From Actinomadura opuntiae (GTDB taxonomy: Bacteria; Actinomycetota; Actinomycetes; Streptosporangiales; Streptosporangiaceae), in assembly GCF_030283205.1 (NCBI RefSeq), contig NZ_JASNWF010000015.1, positions 124,001-188,000 on the forward strand: DNA of 64,000 nt, read 5' to 3'. Shown here piece by piece: positions 26,380 to 34,682 of the stretch (positions are counted from its first letter, which is position 1; the number at the start of each line of letters is the position of its first letter). The notes under the pieces are model-generated. The model saw only the letters and a program-made list of their open reading frames with translations, was not told where the DNA came from and made no database searches. Position numbers and translations under genes: made by a program.

Positions 26380-26958
26380 TCAGTCGGCGCCGCCGCCCAT
26401 GAGGGCTGGCATCGGGTCGGGCAGTTCGGACTCGAGCGCCCAGGCGCGGTCACAGAGCTCTTCCGCCGTTGCGCCGTTGCGCCGGGCCTCCAGAAGCGCC
26501 TCGGGGTCGAAGGCGGGCCCGACGGAGTCGGCCGCGTACTCGGCGCCCTTCATGTAGGCGGTGGCGTCGGTCGGCTCGGCGAACCGGTCGATCTGCATCT
26601 CGACCATGTTCCCGTCAGGGTCGCGGTAGTACATCGAGGTGGTGACACCGTGCGCGATGCAGACGGCCGGCGCGACACCTCGATCACGCAGGAGGACGTA
26701 CCGGGCGAGCAGGTCGTCGAGGGAATCGAAGGTGTAGGCGACATGGTGCATCGCAGCCGTGTCGGCGGCCCTGCGCTTGAACGGCACGTGCGGGTGGATC
26801 AGGGCCACCCGGTGGTGCTCCTCGTCGAAGGTGATGAACGAAAGGGCCTCGTCCTGGTAGACGACATGGCCGTCCAGGACGGTGCAGTACCAGTCGCGCA
26901 TCTCCTGCGGCCGGGCCGTCTGGAAAACAACGTGGGCGAACTTCGGGCTCGCTGACAT
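26380..26958 (-). CDS. Vicinal-oxygen-chelate (extradiol-type) dioxygenase (copy 2)
   Basis: 192 residues, ATG 26958, first gene of the unit. FAHVVFQTARPQEMRDWYCTVLDGHVVYQ, FITFDEEHHRVALIHP, MHHVAYTFDSLDDLLARYVLLRD, TTSMYYRDPDGNMVEMQIDRF, then a C-terminal helix region. The 2-His-1-Glu ligands (FAHVVF, MHHVAY, MVEMQI) match copy 1 at 17690-18253, so both probably cleave related catechols or act on successive intermediates. The shared operator-like element lies about 100 bp upstream. Confidence 0.83.
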   Translation of the reverse strand: MSASPKFAHVVFQTARPQEMRDWYCTVLDGHVVYQDEALSFITFDEEHHRVALIHPHVPFKRRAADTAAMHHVAYTFDSLDDLLARYVLLRDRGVAPAVCIAHGVTTSMYYRDPDGNMVEMQIDRFAEPTDATAYMKGAEYAADSVGPAFDPEALLEARRNGATAEELCDRAWALESELPDPMPALMGGGAD

Positions 26959-27387
26959 TGCGGATCTCCCTGGACTCTTACCTCGGGGTCGCGGGTGCTG
27001 CCACCCGCGGATCCGGGGTGCTTCGAGAGCGAGCGATGCGCATCACCGTAGCCGCGATATGTTATAACAGCAATGCTCTGGGGAGACTTTCTTCACATGA
27101 CCGCAACAAACGACGGGCTTGCGGACCTGCCGCCTCGACGGCGAGGTTCAGGACGTCGAGGTACAGAGGCACTGGTCGTTGGGCAGATGTGGTCGCCGTC
27201 TACGTCCTTGGCGAGTATGCGGGCGAGGCAACAGTCCCGAGTTGCACACCAGGTGGGAAGGCCGGCTCGGGCGCCGCGCCTTCCCGGCGGCGGTGCACCG
27301 CGCATCCGCGCACCGGTGCCCCTGCTCTCCCGGCTGCGGCCGGAGGTTCCGAGTTGCCGGCCTCGGCCTGTTGCTACATCAGCACTG
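26959..27387. other. Leader region of the VOC2 operon; no gene seen
   Basis: About 430 bp between the VOC2 start and the end of the GntR gene. It contains the operator-like site at 27054-27069. The remainder (27080-27380) shows only GC-driven open frames with Arg/Pro-rich translations and no start with a ribosome binding site. Confidence 0.5.
27054..27069. promoter_or_regulatory. Shared GntR-type operator/promoter element, site 3
   Basis: GCGATATGTTATAACA, whose reverse complement TGTTATAACATATCGC faces the VOC2-aldolase-reductase-oxygenase operon (start 26958). It is the best consensus copy in the window. Confidence 0.65.
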
Positions 27388-28077
27388 TCAGTCGGCGACG
27401 GCTGCGATGCCCTGCTGGGCGATCTGCTCGTTGACGTCCAAGTGGTGCAGGACGGCTTGAGCGGCGTGGTCGGGGTCGCGTTCGGCCACCGCGGCGAGCA
27501 GGCGCGTGTGCGCCTCTTCTCGCCTGTGGGGTTCGTCGGGGTCGCTGTCGCGGCCGCCGAAGGCGAGCCGGATGTAGCGTTCGGCCGCGTGCCAGAGCAT
27601 GTCCAGTACGCGCAGGTCCCACTCGGTGGCCGCGGGGCGCAGCAGTTCGAGGTGGAACTCGTAGTGGGCTTCGTAGATCTCTTCGAGCCCGAGGTTGCTG
27701 TCGCCGAAGGTGTCCAGACGGGCTGCCAGCCGGGCGTGATCACGGTCGGTCAGCAGCAGGCAGGACTGTCCGACGAGCTCAGGTTCCATCTTTCGGCGCA
27801 GCCGGTAGATGGCGCGCAGGTCGTCGTGGCTGAGCGGGGCGACCGTGGCGCTCTTGCCGCGAGCGGTGATGACCAGGCCCTGGCCCTCAAGGCGGCGTAG
27901 GGCCTCACGCACCGGAATGATACTGACGCCGAGCTGCCCGGCGATCTCGCGCAGAGAGAACTCCTGACCCGGACGCAGGTCGGCGGCGAGGATGGACCGG
28001 CGGATCTCCTTGGTCACCTGCTCAACCACTGACAGCGGCTCCACGCGGCGCACCCCGGTCGTGGTCACTCCAGCCAC
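27388..28077 (-). CDS. GntR-family regulator, FCD subfamily (copy 2)
   Basis: 229 residues. Winged HTH: VVEQVTKEIRRSILAADLRPGQEFSLREIAGQLGVSIIPVREALRRLEGQGLVITARGKSATVAPL. FCD domain: DDLRAIYRLRRKMEPELVGQSCLLLTD, with HYEFHLELLRPAATEWDLRVLDMLWHAAERYIRLAFGG. The recognition-helix region (VSIIPVREALRRLE) is almost the same as in copy 1 (VSFIPVREALRALE), which agrees with both proteins reading the same TGTTATAACATATCGC element. Probably the local repressor of the VOC2 operon; inducer unknown. Confidence 0.88.
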   Translation of the reverse strand: MAGVTTTGVRRVEPLSVVEQVTKEIRRSILAADLRPGQEFSLREIAGQLGVSIIPVREALRRLEGQGLVITARGKSATVAPLSHDDLRAIYRLRRKMEPELVGQSCLLLTDRDHARLAARLDTFGDSNLGLEEIYEAHYEFHLELLRPAATEWDLRVLDMLWHAAERYIRLAFGGRDSDPDEPHRREEAHTRLLAAVAERDPDHAAQAVLHHLDVNEQIAQQGIAAVAD

Positions 28078-28134
28078 ACCGGCCCTCCTTCAGGGCACTT
28101 GATGAGCCCGCCGGGCCCGATGTTATCAGGTATG

Positions 28135-28656
28135 TCAGCGGGGCGCCCCGGAGCTGCCCGCGGCGGCTCGCCGCAGGAGCGGGGTGATGCGGTACTGGAC
28201 CATCTGGCGCATGACCAGAGCGGTGTTGGTGCGCTCCACCCCGGGAACGCCGAGGATCTGCCCGGCGATCCGGTACAGGTCCTCGGCATCGGCGGCCACC
28301 ACCTGGATCAACAGATCACTGTCGCCGGTGAGGCCGTACACCTGGAGCACTTCGGGAATCGCGGCGAGCGCGGCGGCGACCTCGTCGAGCCGCCGCTGGA
28401 CGACGCGGGCGGTGACGAAAGCGGTCAGCGGATAGCCGAGCGCGGCCGGGTCGATCCGGCGTTCGAAGGAGCCCACGGCGCCGGTGCGGTCCAGGGCGGC
28501 CAGCCGCGACTGGACCGTGTTGCGGCTGAGGCCCGCCTGCTCGGCGAGCGCCACCGCGGTGGCCCGGGGATGCGCAGCCCGGGCCAGCAGAAGCCGGGCA
28601 TCGGTGGAATTGATCCGCGCAGAGGTGGTCGCGGAGTTGGACGCGGAGTTGGTCAC
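28135..28656 (-). CDS. Lrp/AsnC-family regulator
   Basis: 173 residues from GTG 28656, chosen for GAGAAGG eight bases upstream; an ATG at 28698 would add 14 residues but has no spacer for a ribosome binding site. N-terminal HTH: INSTDARLLLARAAHPRATAVALAEQAGLSRNTVQSRLAALDRTGAV. C-terminal RAM/effector domain: LTAFVTARVVQRRLDEVAAALAAIPEVLQVYGLTGDSDLLIQVVAADAEDLYRIAGQILGVPGVERTNTALVM. Lrp-type proteins respond to amino or keto acids. It is divergent from the E1 gene at 28933 with the shared TGTTATAAC element between them, so it may control E1 and itself. Confidence 0.87.
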   Translation of the reverse strand: MTNSASNSATTSARINSTDARLLLARAAHPRATAVALAEQAGLSRNTVQSRLAALDRTGAVGSFERRIDPAALGYPLTAFVTARVVQRRLDEVAAALAAIPEVLQVYGLTGDSDLLIQVVAADAEDLYRIAGQILGVPGVERTNTALVMRQMVQYRITPLLRRAAAGSSGAPR

Positions 28657-28705
28657 GATGCGCACCTTCTCGGGGAGTGAGGGGTGGAGTTTGAGCATCC
28701 TGCAC

Positions 28706-28715
28706 TGTTATAACG
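28706..28715. promoter_or_regulatory. Shared GntR-type element, site 4 (half of consensus)
   Basis: TGTTATAACG between the AsnC and E1 genes. The palindromic core is identical to the other sites, but the ATATCGC tail is not adjacent (TATTGCGC follows 10 bases later). Confidence 0.45.
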
Positions 28716-28932
28716 CAGACTATTGCGCACATCCCCGCCGTGGTGGTGTGCTCACTGCCAGAACTGCTCGCGTGGCGATCGGCTTGCGGCCGCGATCCGG
28801 CCGCGTCGTTCCTGGAGTGCCCGCCAGAGCAGTCTCCCGTTCGTGCCGTGCCGTGCACGCTTTCCCCGTTTACCCCCGTCGCTTCCCGACCTTCGGCCCG
28901 CTTCGGCGAGTGCAGGTCGCGAGGAGGTCCGC

Positions 28933-31266
28933 ATGACCGCTGCCCCCGCTCAAGCCGCCGCTTCCCGTGCCTTCGGCGATGGCTCCTTCGACGTCCTGCG
29001 CGAGGTCGAGGAGCGTGTGCTGTGGCTGTCCAGCGCCATCGTCCACCACGCCAACCGGGTGCGCCCCAACCCCACCGGCCTCAAGGTGGGGGGCCACCAG
29101 GCCTCGTGCGCCTCGATGGTGTCGATCATGACCATGCTGTGGTTCGTGCACCTGCGGCCTGAGGACCGGGTGTCGGTCAAGCCGCACGCGTCCCCGGTCC
29201 TGCACGCCATCAACTACCTGCAGGGGAACCTCGACGCCGACTTCCTGCCGACCCTGCGCGCGTTCGGTGGGCTGCAGAGCTACCCCAGCCGCTCGAAGGA
29301 CCCCGACCCGGTCGACTACTCCACCGGCTCGGTCGGCATCGGAGCCACCGCCACCATCTGGGGGGCGATCGCCCGCCGCTACGCCTCGCAGGATCCCGGC
29401 ACCGCGGCGGGACGGCAGTATGCGTTGGTCGGCGATGCCGAACTGGACGAGGGCGCTGTCTGGGAAGCGGTGCTGGATCCGCAGGTCGCCGAGCTCGGCG
29501 AGCTGGTCTGGATCGTCGACCTCAACCGGCAGTCCTTGGACCGGGTGGTGCCCGAGATCGCTGCAGAGCGGCTGAAGGGCATGTTCGCCTCGGCCGGCTG
29601 GCAGGTGCTCACCCTGAAGTACGGAACCCTCCTGGAGGAGCTGTTCGCTCGCCCCGGTGGCGCACAGCTGCGCAGCCGCATCGACGCGATGCCCAACCCC
29701 GAGTACCAGCGGCTGCTGCGCTGCTCCGCGAGCGACCTGCGCGAACGGCTGCCCGGCGGCGGCTCCGAAGCCCAGCAGATCGCCGCCCTGCTGGAGGAGT
29801 TGGAGGATTCGACCCTGCTCGAGGCCCTGCGGAACCTGGGCGGCCACGACCTAGCAGCGCTCGACGGCGCGCTCGCCGCCATCGACGACCACCGTCCTAC
29901 CGTGATCTTCGCCTACACCGTCAAGGGCTATGGGCTGCCGACCCAGGGCCACCCGCAGAACCATTCCTCGCTGCTGACCGGCGCCCAGATCAATGAACTG
30001 GCCGCCCGGATCGGCGCCGATCCTGCCAGCCCGTGGGAGGGTTTGGCCGCCGACTCGGCGGCCGGGCGCCTGTGCGCCGGGGCCGCGGCCCGGCTGCACC
30101 GTGACCCGGCCGAGGCCATGGCGCCTTTGCCGGTGCCCGCCGACATCGGCCGCACTCCCACCGGGACCGCGACCACTCAGGCCGCCCTCGGCCGGGCCCT
30201 GCTCGACCTGACCCGCGCGGCACCGGAGACGGCCCGCCGCGTCGTCACCGTCAGCCCGGACGTCAGCTCCACCACCAACCTGGGCGGCTGGGTCAACAAG
30301 GTCGGGGTCTGGGCCCCCACCGAGCGCGTCAACTGGTTCCACGACGACGCCGAGACGCTGCTGCACTGGCGCGAGAAGCCCTCCGGCCAGCACATCGAAC
30401 TCGGTATCGCCGAGACCAACCTCGTCGGGCTGCTCGGCGAGCTCGGCGCGACCTGGAGCCGCTGGGGCAAACCACTGCTGCCCATCGGCGTGCTCTACGA
30501 CCCCTTCGTCCATCGCGCCCTGGAGCCCTGGTCCTTCGGCATCTACGCCGGCGGCCAGTCCATTCTCGTCGGTACACCATCCGGCATCACCCTGGCCCCC
30601 GAAGGGGGCGCCCACCAGTCCATCACCACCCCCTCCCTCGGCCTCGAACAGCCCGGCTGCACGACCTGGGAGCCGGCATTCGCCCTCGACACCGAGTGGA
30701 TCCTGCTGGCCGCGCTGGCCCGGCTGGGCCACCCGGAGGGCAGCTCGGCCTATCTGCGGCTTTCCACCCGGCCCGTCGACCAGTCGCTGGCCCAGGTGCC
30801 CGCCGACCCGGCCGCCCGCGAGCGCCGCCGCCGCCAAGTCGTCGCGGGCGCCTATCCGCTGCGCCGCACCGAACATCCCCAGGTCACCATCGCCGCCATG
30901 GGCGCCACGGTGACCGAGGCGCTGGAAGCCGCCGAGCGGCTCGCGCCGCAGGGCATCGCAGCCGACATCGTCTGTGTCACCAGCCCCGGCCTGCTGTTCA
31001 AGGCCCTCCGCGCCCGCTCCGGCCACGGCCACGCCGACACCTGGATCCTGGACCAGGCCTTCCCCGCCGACCGCGCCACCCCCCTGATCACCGTCCTGGA
31101 CGGCCACCCCCACACCTTGGCCTTCCTCGCCGGCCTGCACCGCGTACCGCTGTGCACGCTGGGCGTGACCCACTTCGGCCAGTCCGGCTCGCTGGAAGAG
31201 GTCTACCACCATCACGGCATCGACACCGACAGCATCATCCGAGCCGCCCTGGACCTGACGCAGTGA
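28933..31266 (+). CDS. AceE-like thiamine-diphosphate E1 component of a 2-oxoacid dehydrogenase
   Basis: 777 residues from ATG 28933 behind GAGGAGG. Homodimeric, transketolase-like E1: PTGLKVGGHQASCASMVSIMTMLWFVHLRPEDRVSVKPHASPVLHAINYLQG, the ThDP/Mg motif YALVGDAELDEGAVWEAVLD..IVDLNRQS, TVIFAYTVKGYGLPTQGHPQNHSSLL, and a transketolase-type second half with GIAETNLVGLLGELGATWSRWGKPLLPIGVLYDPF. It is shorter than canonical AceE (about 890-920), mostly by loss of linker and C-terminal insertions. It would decarboxylate a 2-oxoacid such as the pyruvate or longer oxoacid released by the aldolase (inference). The only E2 gene nearby (32175) is broken, so it must use another complex or stand alone. 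Confidence 0.85.
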   Translation: MTAAPAQAAASRAFGDGSFDVLREVEERVLWLSSAIVHHANRVRPNPTGLKVGGHQASCASMVSIMTMLWFVHLRPEDRVSVKPHASPVLHAINYLQGNLDADFLPTLRAFGGLQSYPSRSKDPDPVDYSTGSVGIGATATIWGAIARRYASQDPGTAAGRQYALVGDAELDEGAVWEAVLDPQVAELGELVWIVDLNRQSLDRVVPEIAAERLKGMFASAGWQVLTLKYGTLLEELFARPGGAQLRSRIDAMPNPEYQRLLRCSASDLRERLPGGGSEAQQIAALLEELEDSTLLEALRNLGGHDLAALDGALAAIDDHRPTVIFAYTVKGYGLPTQGHPQNHSSLLTGAQINELAARIGADPASPWEGLAADSAAGRLCAGAAARLHRDPAEAMAPLPVPADIGRTPTGTATTQAALGRALLDLTRAAPETARRVVTVSPDVSSTTNLGGWVNKVGVWAPTERVNWFHDDAETLLHWREKPSGQHIELGIAETNLVGLLGELGATWSRWGKPLLPIGVLYDPFVHRALEPWSFGIYAGGQSILVGTPSGITLAPEGGAHQSITTPSLGLEQPGCTTWEPAFALDTEWILLAALARLGHPEGSSAYLRLSTRPVDQSLAQVPADPAARERRRRQVVAGAYPLRRTEHPQVTIAAMGATVTEALEAAERLAPQGIAADIVCVTSPGLLFKALRARSGHGHADTWILDQAFPADRATPLITVLDGHPHTLAFLAGLHRVPLCTLGVTHFGQSGSLEEVYHHHGIDTDSIIRAALDLTQ

Positions 31267-31717
31267 CCCACGCACGCTTCGCGGTGCCGCCGCGGGCGCT
31301 TCCGGATCCGTGCCCGGCTCGCCGGCGCCGGGGCGGAACACCCGGCACGCACCGTGGACATCCGGCAAGCACGCACCAAGCGGCACCTGAACAACCCGAT
31401 CCGAACGTATTGGAGAGCCAGTCCCATGAAAGCCTTGAGCGGAGTCGAACGCACCTGGTCAGGAGCCCGAGCACCGCACACACGGGCCGAAGCGCCAGCA
31501 CCGCGGCCCCGCCACCTGGCACCAGGCGGCCGAATCGGCATGGTCACCTCCTCAACGCCGGGCGAAACCACCGGCGCCGGTGAGGAACCAGCTGATGCCC
31601 CTGCTTGGGGCCCGCAGGACGACGCCGCCTTGTAAACGCGCGTCGGCCACGAACGGTAGCGGCCGGTTCCGCCGGACGTGCGGCCGGGGCATCCACGTGC
31701 GCTTGTAGAAGGATCGT
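31267..31717. other. About 450 bp without a supported gene
   Basis: Plus-strand ATG at 31426 opens 70 codons, but the translation is Arg/Pro/Ala-rich, has no ribosome binding site of note and matches nothing I know. It is probably decayed sequence between E1 and the CoA-transferase remnant. Confidence 0.4.
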
Positions 31718-31884
31718 ATGGACAAGACATTCGGCTCTGCCAGGGAAGCGGTGGCGGACATCGGGCACGGTGCGCCCCTGGCGGTGGGAGGCTTCGGCCT
31801 GTGCGGTGTCCCCGCCACGCTGATCGCCGCGCTTCACGACCAGGGCGCAGGCGGGCTGCGGGTGGTGTCCAACAACCGCGGGAC
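31718..31884 (+). pseudogene. N-terminal remnant of 3-oxoacid CoA-transferase subunit A
   Basis: Starts MDKTFGSAREAVADIGHGAP, continuing LAVGGFGLCGVPATLIAAL and LRVVSNNRGTD, which is the N-terminus of SCOT/PcaI-type CoA-transferase alpha subunits (GGFGLCG is the CoA-binding glycine loop). After about 55 residues the similarity stops and the frame ends within 25 codons. It is not functional, but shows that the locus once included a beta-ketoadipate-type CoA transfer step. Confidence 0.72.
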
Positions 31885-32174
31885 CGACAACGAGCGACAT
31901 CGCCGCCCGAACCGGAGCCCCCTTCACACCCCTCACCTCCCCCGCATCCGCTGAATCGGCGAGAGGTGTCGGATGCCCCTCTTCCCGCCGCGGGTGGTCG
32001 GGGCCCGTCCCCTGGCTGGGTCTGCCTTCCTGCCTGGTGCTCAGCTGCCTGTCCAGCCAAGCACCACGCCGCGGCCGGCTCCCGGAGCATCCGGACGGCC
32101 GGTCGCCCGGAAGGCGACCGGCCGCGGGCTCGCCAGCCGCCCATCCCTCCGCCACGACAAGGAAGCCAACGAAC

Positions 32175-33256
32175 ATGCCGGTCTCAGTAACACTGCCCTC
32201 GCTCGGCGAAAGCGTCACCGAAGGCACCGTCACTCGCTGGCTGAAGGCCGAGGGTGACCATGTCCGGGCCGATGAACCACTGCTGGAGGTCTCCACGGAC
32301 AAGGTCGACACCGAGATACCGGCCCCCATCTCGGGAATCCTGGCCTCGATCGCGGTGGCCGAGGACGAGACCACCGAAGTCGGGTTCCGGACGCTGCGCC
32401 GTCCCCCGCGACCCGTCAGGCCGCGCCGCCGGATGCGCCCACCGCACCGACTCCCACCGTCGCCACCTCCTCCGCTGCAAGACCAGTGCAAGAGGACCGG
32501 GCCGTACCAGCCGGCGGGGCGCCCCGCACTCCTGTGGTCATGCCGGTGCTCGGCGAGAGCGTCACCGAAGGCACCATCACCCGCTGGCTGAAAGACGTCG
32601 GAGATATCGTCGAGGCTGACCAGCCACTGTTGGAGATCTCCACCGACAAGGTGGACACCGAGATTCCCGCCCCGGCCGCAGGCGTGCTCCTGGAGATACT
32701 GGTCGGCGAAGAAGAGATCGCCGAGGTCGGCGCCCAACTCAGCCTCATCGGCGCGCCCGCCCGCACCACGTCGGCGACCACTCCGTCAACGGCCTTGCCG
32801 CCCTCCCGCACAGAAGAGACCGCGTCGACATGTGCGCCCATATCTCCGCCGGCCGCAGCCGCTGCCCCGGCCGCGCGGGTGTCCTCTCCACACGACAGGA
32901 CCGCGAACGCCACCGAGCTCACACCTGCACTTGCGCCTGCCGCGCGCTGCCGCTGAGACCACCGCAAGCGCGCTGCGCGGGCGGACGATCCAGATGAGCC
33001 GCATGCGCAAGGTGATCGCCGGCAACATGACCAAGGCCCTGCAGACCTCGGCGCAGCTCACCTCGGTCGTCGAAGCCGATGCTCCCGCCATCATGCGGCT
33101 GCGGGCCCAGGCGAAGGACACGCTCGCCGCCCGCGAGGGCCTGAAACTGTCCCCGCTGCCGTTCTTCGTCAGAGCCGCCGCCGAGACGCTGAAAGCCCAC
33201 CCGGTCATCAACGCCAGCATCGACCCCGACGAGGGCCGACTGGGGTTCGCCATGGA
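32175..33256 (+). pseudogene. Decayed dihydrolipoyl acyltransferase (E2) gene
   Basis: Starts at ATG 32175 behind AAGGAAG. Lipoyl domain 1 (MPVSVTLPSLGESVTEGTVTR..STDKVDTEIPAPISG) breaks frame at about 32385. The next frame carries an Ala/Pro linker, lipoyl domain 2 (VVMPVLGESVTEGTITRWLKD..STDKVDTEIPAPAAG) and another linker, ending in a stop at 32956. The first frame then resumes with the acyltransferase core (MSRMRKVIAGNMTKALQTSAQLTSVVEAD..FFVRAAAETLKAHPVINASI). The E1/E3-binding domain is missing, and the core stops before the His-x3-Asp-Gly active site, where it joins a cyclase fragment. It was presumably once the partner of the E1 upstream. Confidence 0.85.
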
Positions 33257-33595
33257 TCCACGACCGCTTTCGCGTCCGGTATCGTCACCCGTAGCGTCCT
33301 GCTGGACCTGGCCGCCGACGGCCCGCTCCCGAGCGGCTACGAGGTCACCTCCGGCGACTTAGAAGTTGCCCAAAGACGCCAAGGCGTAGAACTGGAATCC
33401 GGCGATGCGCTGGTGGTCCGGGGCGGATGGACGTCGACCCCGGACGCCACTCGACATGAGCCTGGACGCCGTTCAGTGGATGCGGCAACCAGGGGCTGGG
33501 CACCTCCGCGCATCCACGGGCTCACCGGGACCCCCGTCAATCCCCTCGCGATCTTCTGGATTCTGACTGACGCTCCTCGACCACTTTCACACTAA
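33257..33595 (+). pseudogene. Cyclase-family (kynurenine-formamidase-like) fragment
   Basis: A third frame, fused directly to the E2 remnant, reads FASGIVTRSVLLDLAADGPLPSGYEVTSGDLEVAQRRQGVELESGDALVVRGGW. This matches the central part of cyclase-family metal hydrolases (GRGVLLD..ITAADLEAA..GDILLVRTG). Both the N-terminal metal-binding His motif and the C-terminus are missing. The segment ends at a TAA at 33593-33595 next to an AT-rich stretch. Confidence 0.6.
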
Positions 33596-33766
33596 TTAGT
33601 TACCCTAGATTCCTCGACCAGACTCACACAAAGCTTTCACAAGCCGATGCCCTACCGACCAGGGCGCCCTAACGCCCGGTAGAGCCGGGTCGGCCACAGG
33701 TCAAGGAACCTGAATTTTTCGACAGCGGCGTTGCCTCCCCAGCGAAGAGGCACCGATAGTAGAAGA

Positions 33767-34378
33767 ATGTCCAGGGATGATCCTGAGGCCAGAGAGATCT
33801 CCGAGCCGCTTCGCGACATCGCGGGCCGGATCTTCGCCGAGGTCGGATATGATGGCACCACCACTGACCTGCTCGTCTCCGCCGGGGCCGACAGGCGAGA
33901 AGTGGCCGCTGCGGGCGGAAAGAGCGGTCTATACCGTTCAGTCATGGAGGAGCTTATCCGGCGCCAGCGCGACGCCCTTGAAACCGCCCTGGAGAATGCC
34001 GCCCCGGGCCTGGACTGCTTCCGTCGATTCGCGGATGCCTTCCTGGACTTCCACTTGGAGAATCCTCACGCGACGGCGTTGTGGATGCATCGATTGCTGC
34101 ACGATGCCGCCGACTTTGCCGAGCTCGAATACCGATATGTAGCTCCCGTTCACCAGATAATGAGCGATAAAAGCCGTGGCGTAACACTGCCCACCGACCC
34201 TGAGATGCAGATAGCCACCGTCGCCTGGTGTGTCGTGGGTTTCCTCAACAGGGGACTGTTCAACGCCGACGGGAGCACGAGCGGCGCTGAGGATCCGGCC
34301 GCAGTCGCCCGCTTCCGGAAGCACCTGCAACATCTGGTCAGCCTGATGAACACCCCTGGCCGCGGAACTACGGCCTGA
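33767..34378 (+). CDS. TetR-family transcriptional regulator
   Basis: 203 residues from ATG 33767 (upstream in-frame starts exist). The N-terminal HTH domain is recognisable though diverged: PLRDIAGRIFAEVGYDGTTTDLLVSAGADRREVAAAGGKSGLYRSVMEELIRRQRDALETALE. The helical C-domain includes DAFLDFHLENPHATALWMHRLLHDAADFAELEYRY and a helix with AWCVVGFLNRGLF. Codon use is less GC-extreme than in its neighbours, and the preceding 33590-33700 segment is unusually AT-rich, which suggests separate acquisition. It stands alone between decayed genes. Target unknown; the hydrolase operon to the right is a candidate. Confidence 0.75.
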   Translation: MSRDDPEAREISEPLRDIAGRIFAEVGYDGTTTDLLVSAGADRREVAAAGGKSGLYRSVMEELIRRQRDALETALENAAPGLDCFRRFADAFLDFHLENPHATALWMHRLLHDAADFAELEYRYVAPVHQIMSDKSRGVTLPTDPEMQIATVAWCVVGFLNRGLFNADGSTSGAEDPAAVARFRKHLQHLVSLMNTPGRGTTA

Positions 34379-34383
34379 AAGGC

Positions 34384-34561
34384 CTGCTCGAGGCGGTGGA
34401 GACCTGCTCGAAGCGGTGAGGACCGTCTGGCCCCGCACCATCGCGGAGACTCTGGGGTTCACCTGATGCCGCGCAACACCCTCTATGCCCGCCAGGACTG
34501 GGACAAGATCGCACGAGCGCTGACGCGGATCAACGCTGCCCCGAGCGAGGACGCGGCCACC
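34384..34561 (+). pseudogene. IS256-family transposase scrap
   Basis: Two frames give GLLEAV and RTVWPRTIAETLGFT, then MPRNTLYARQDWDKIARALT and RINAAPSEDAAT. This matches the segment around the C-V-H-L-x-R-N motif and following helix of IS256 transposases (WPxTxxQTCVVHLIRNTFRYAxRxDW). It has lost the HL residues to a frameshift and stop at 34464-34466, and both ends of the gene are gone. Confidence 0.55.
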
Positions 34562-34641
34562 GACACTCCGACAGCCACTGAGGAGCCCATCACCGCCTCT
34601 GTCGCTTGGGTGAAGGTCGGCGGATGTGCTCTCGGCATGTC

Positions 34642-34676
34642 GTCGGCTCGCCCCGCCCGAGACGGGGCGAGCCGAC
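34642..34676 (-). terminator. Strong hairpin terminator downstream of CocE copy 1
   Basis: GTCGGCTCGCCCCG (34642-34655) and CGGGGCGAGCCGAC (34663-34676) form a perfect 14-bp stem with a 7-base loop, starting 6 bp beyond the stop codon of the minus-strand hydrolase gene. There is no T-tract, the usual actinobacterial form. Confidence 0.75.
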
Positions 34677-34682
34677 TGGATG

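Noticed and set aside
29851..31386. Minus-strand open frame of 511 codons
   Set aside because: Antisense to the AceE-like E1 gene, whose motifs are unambiguous.
31426..31635. Possible 70-residue protein after E1
   Set aside because: Arg/Pro/Ala-rich translation without ribosome binding site or similarity; probably decayed sequence.
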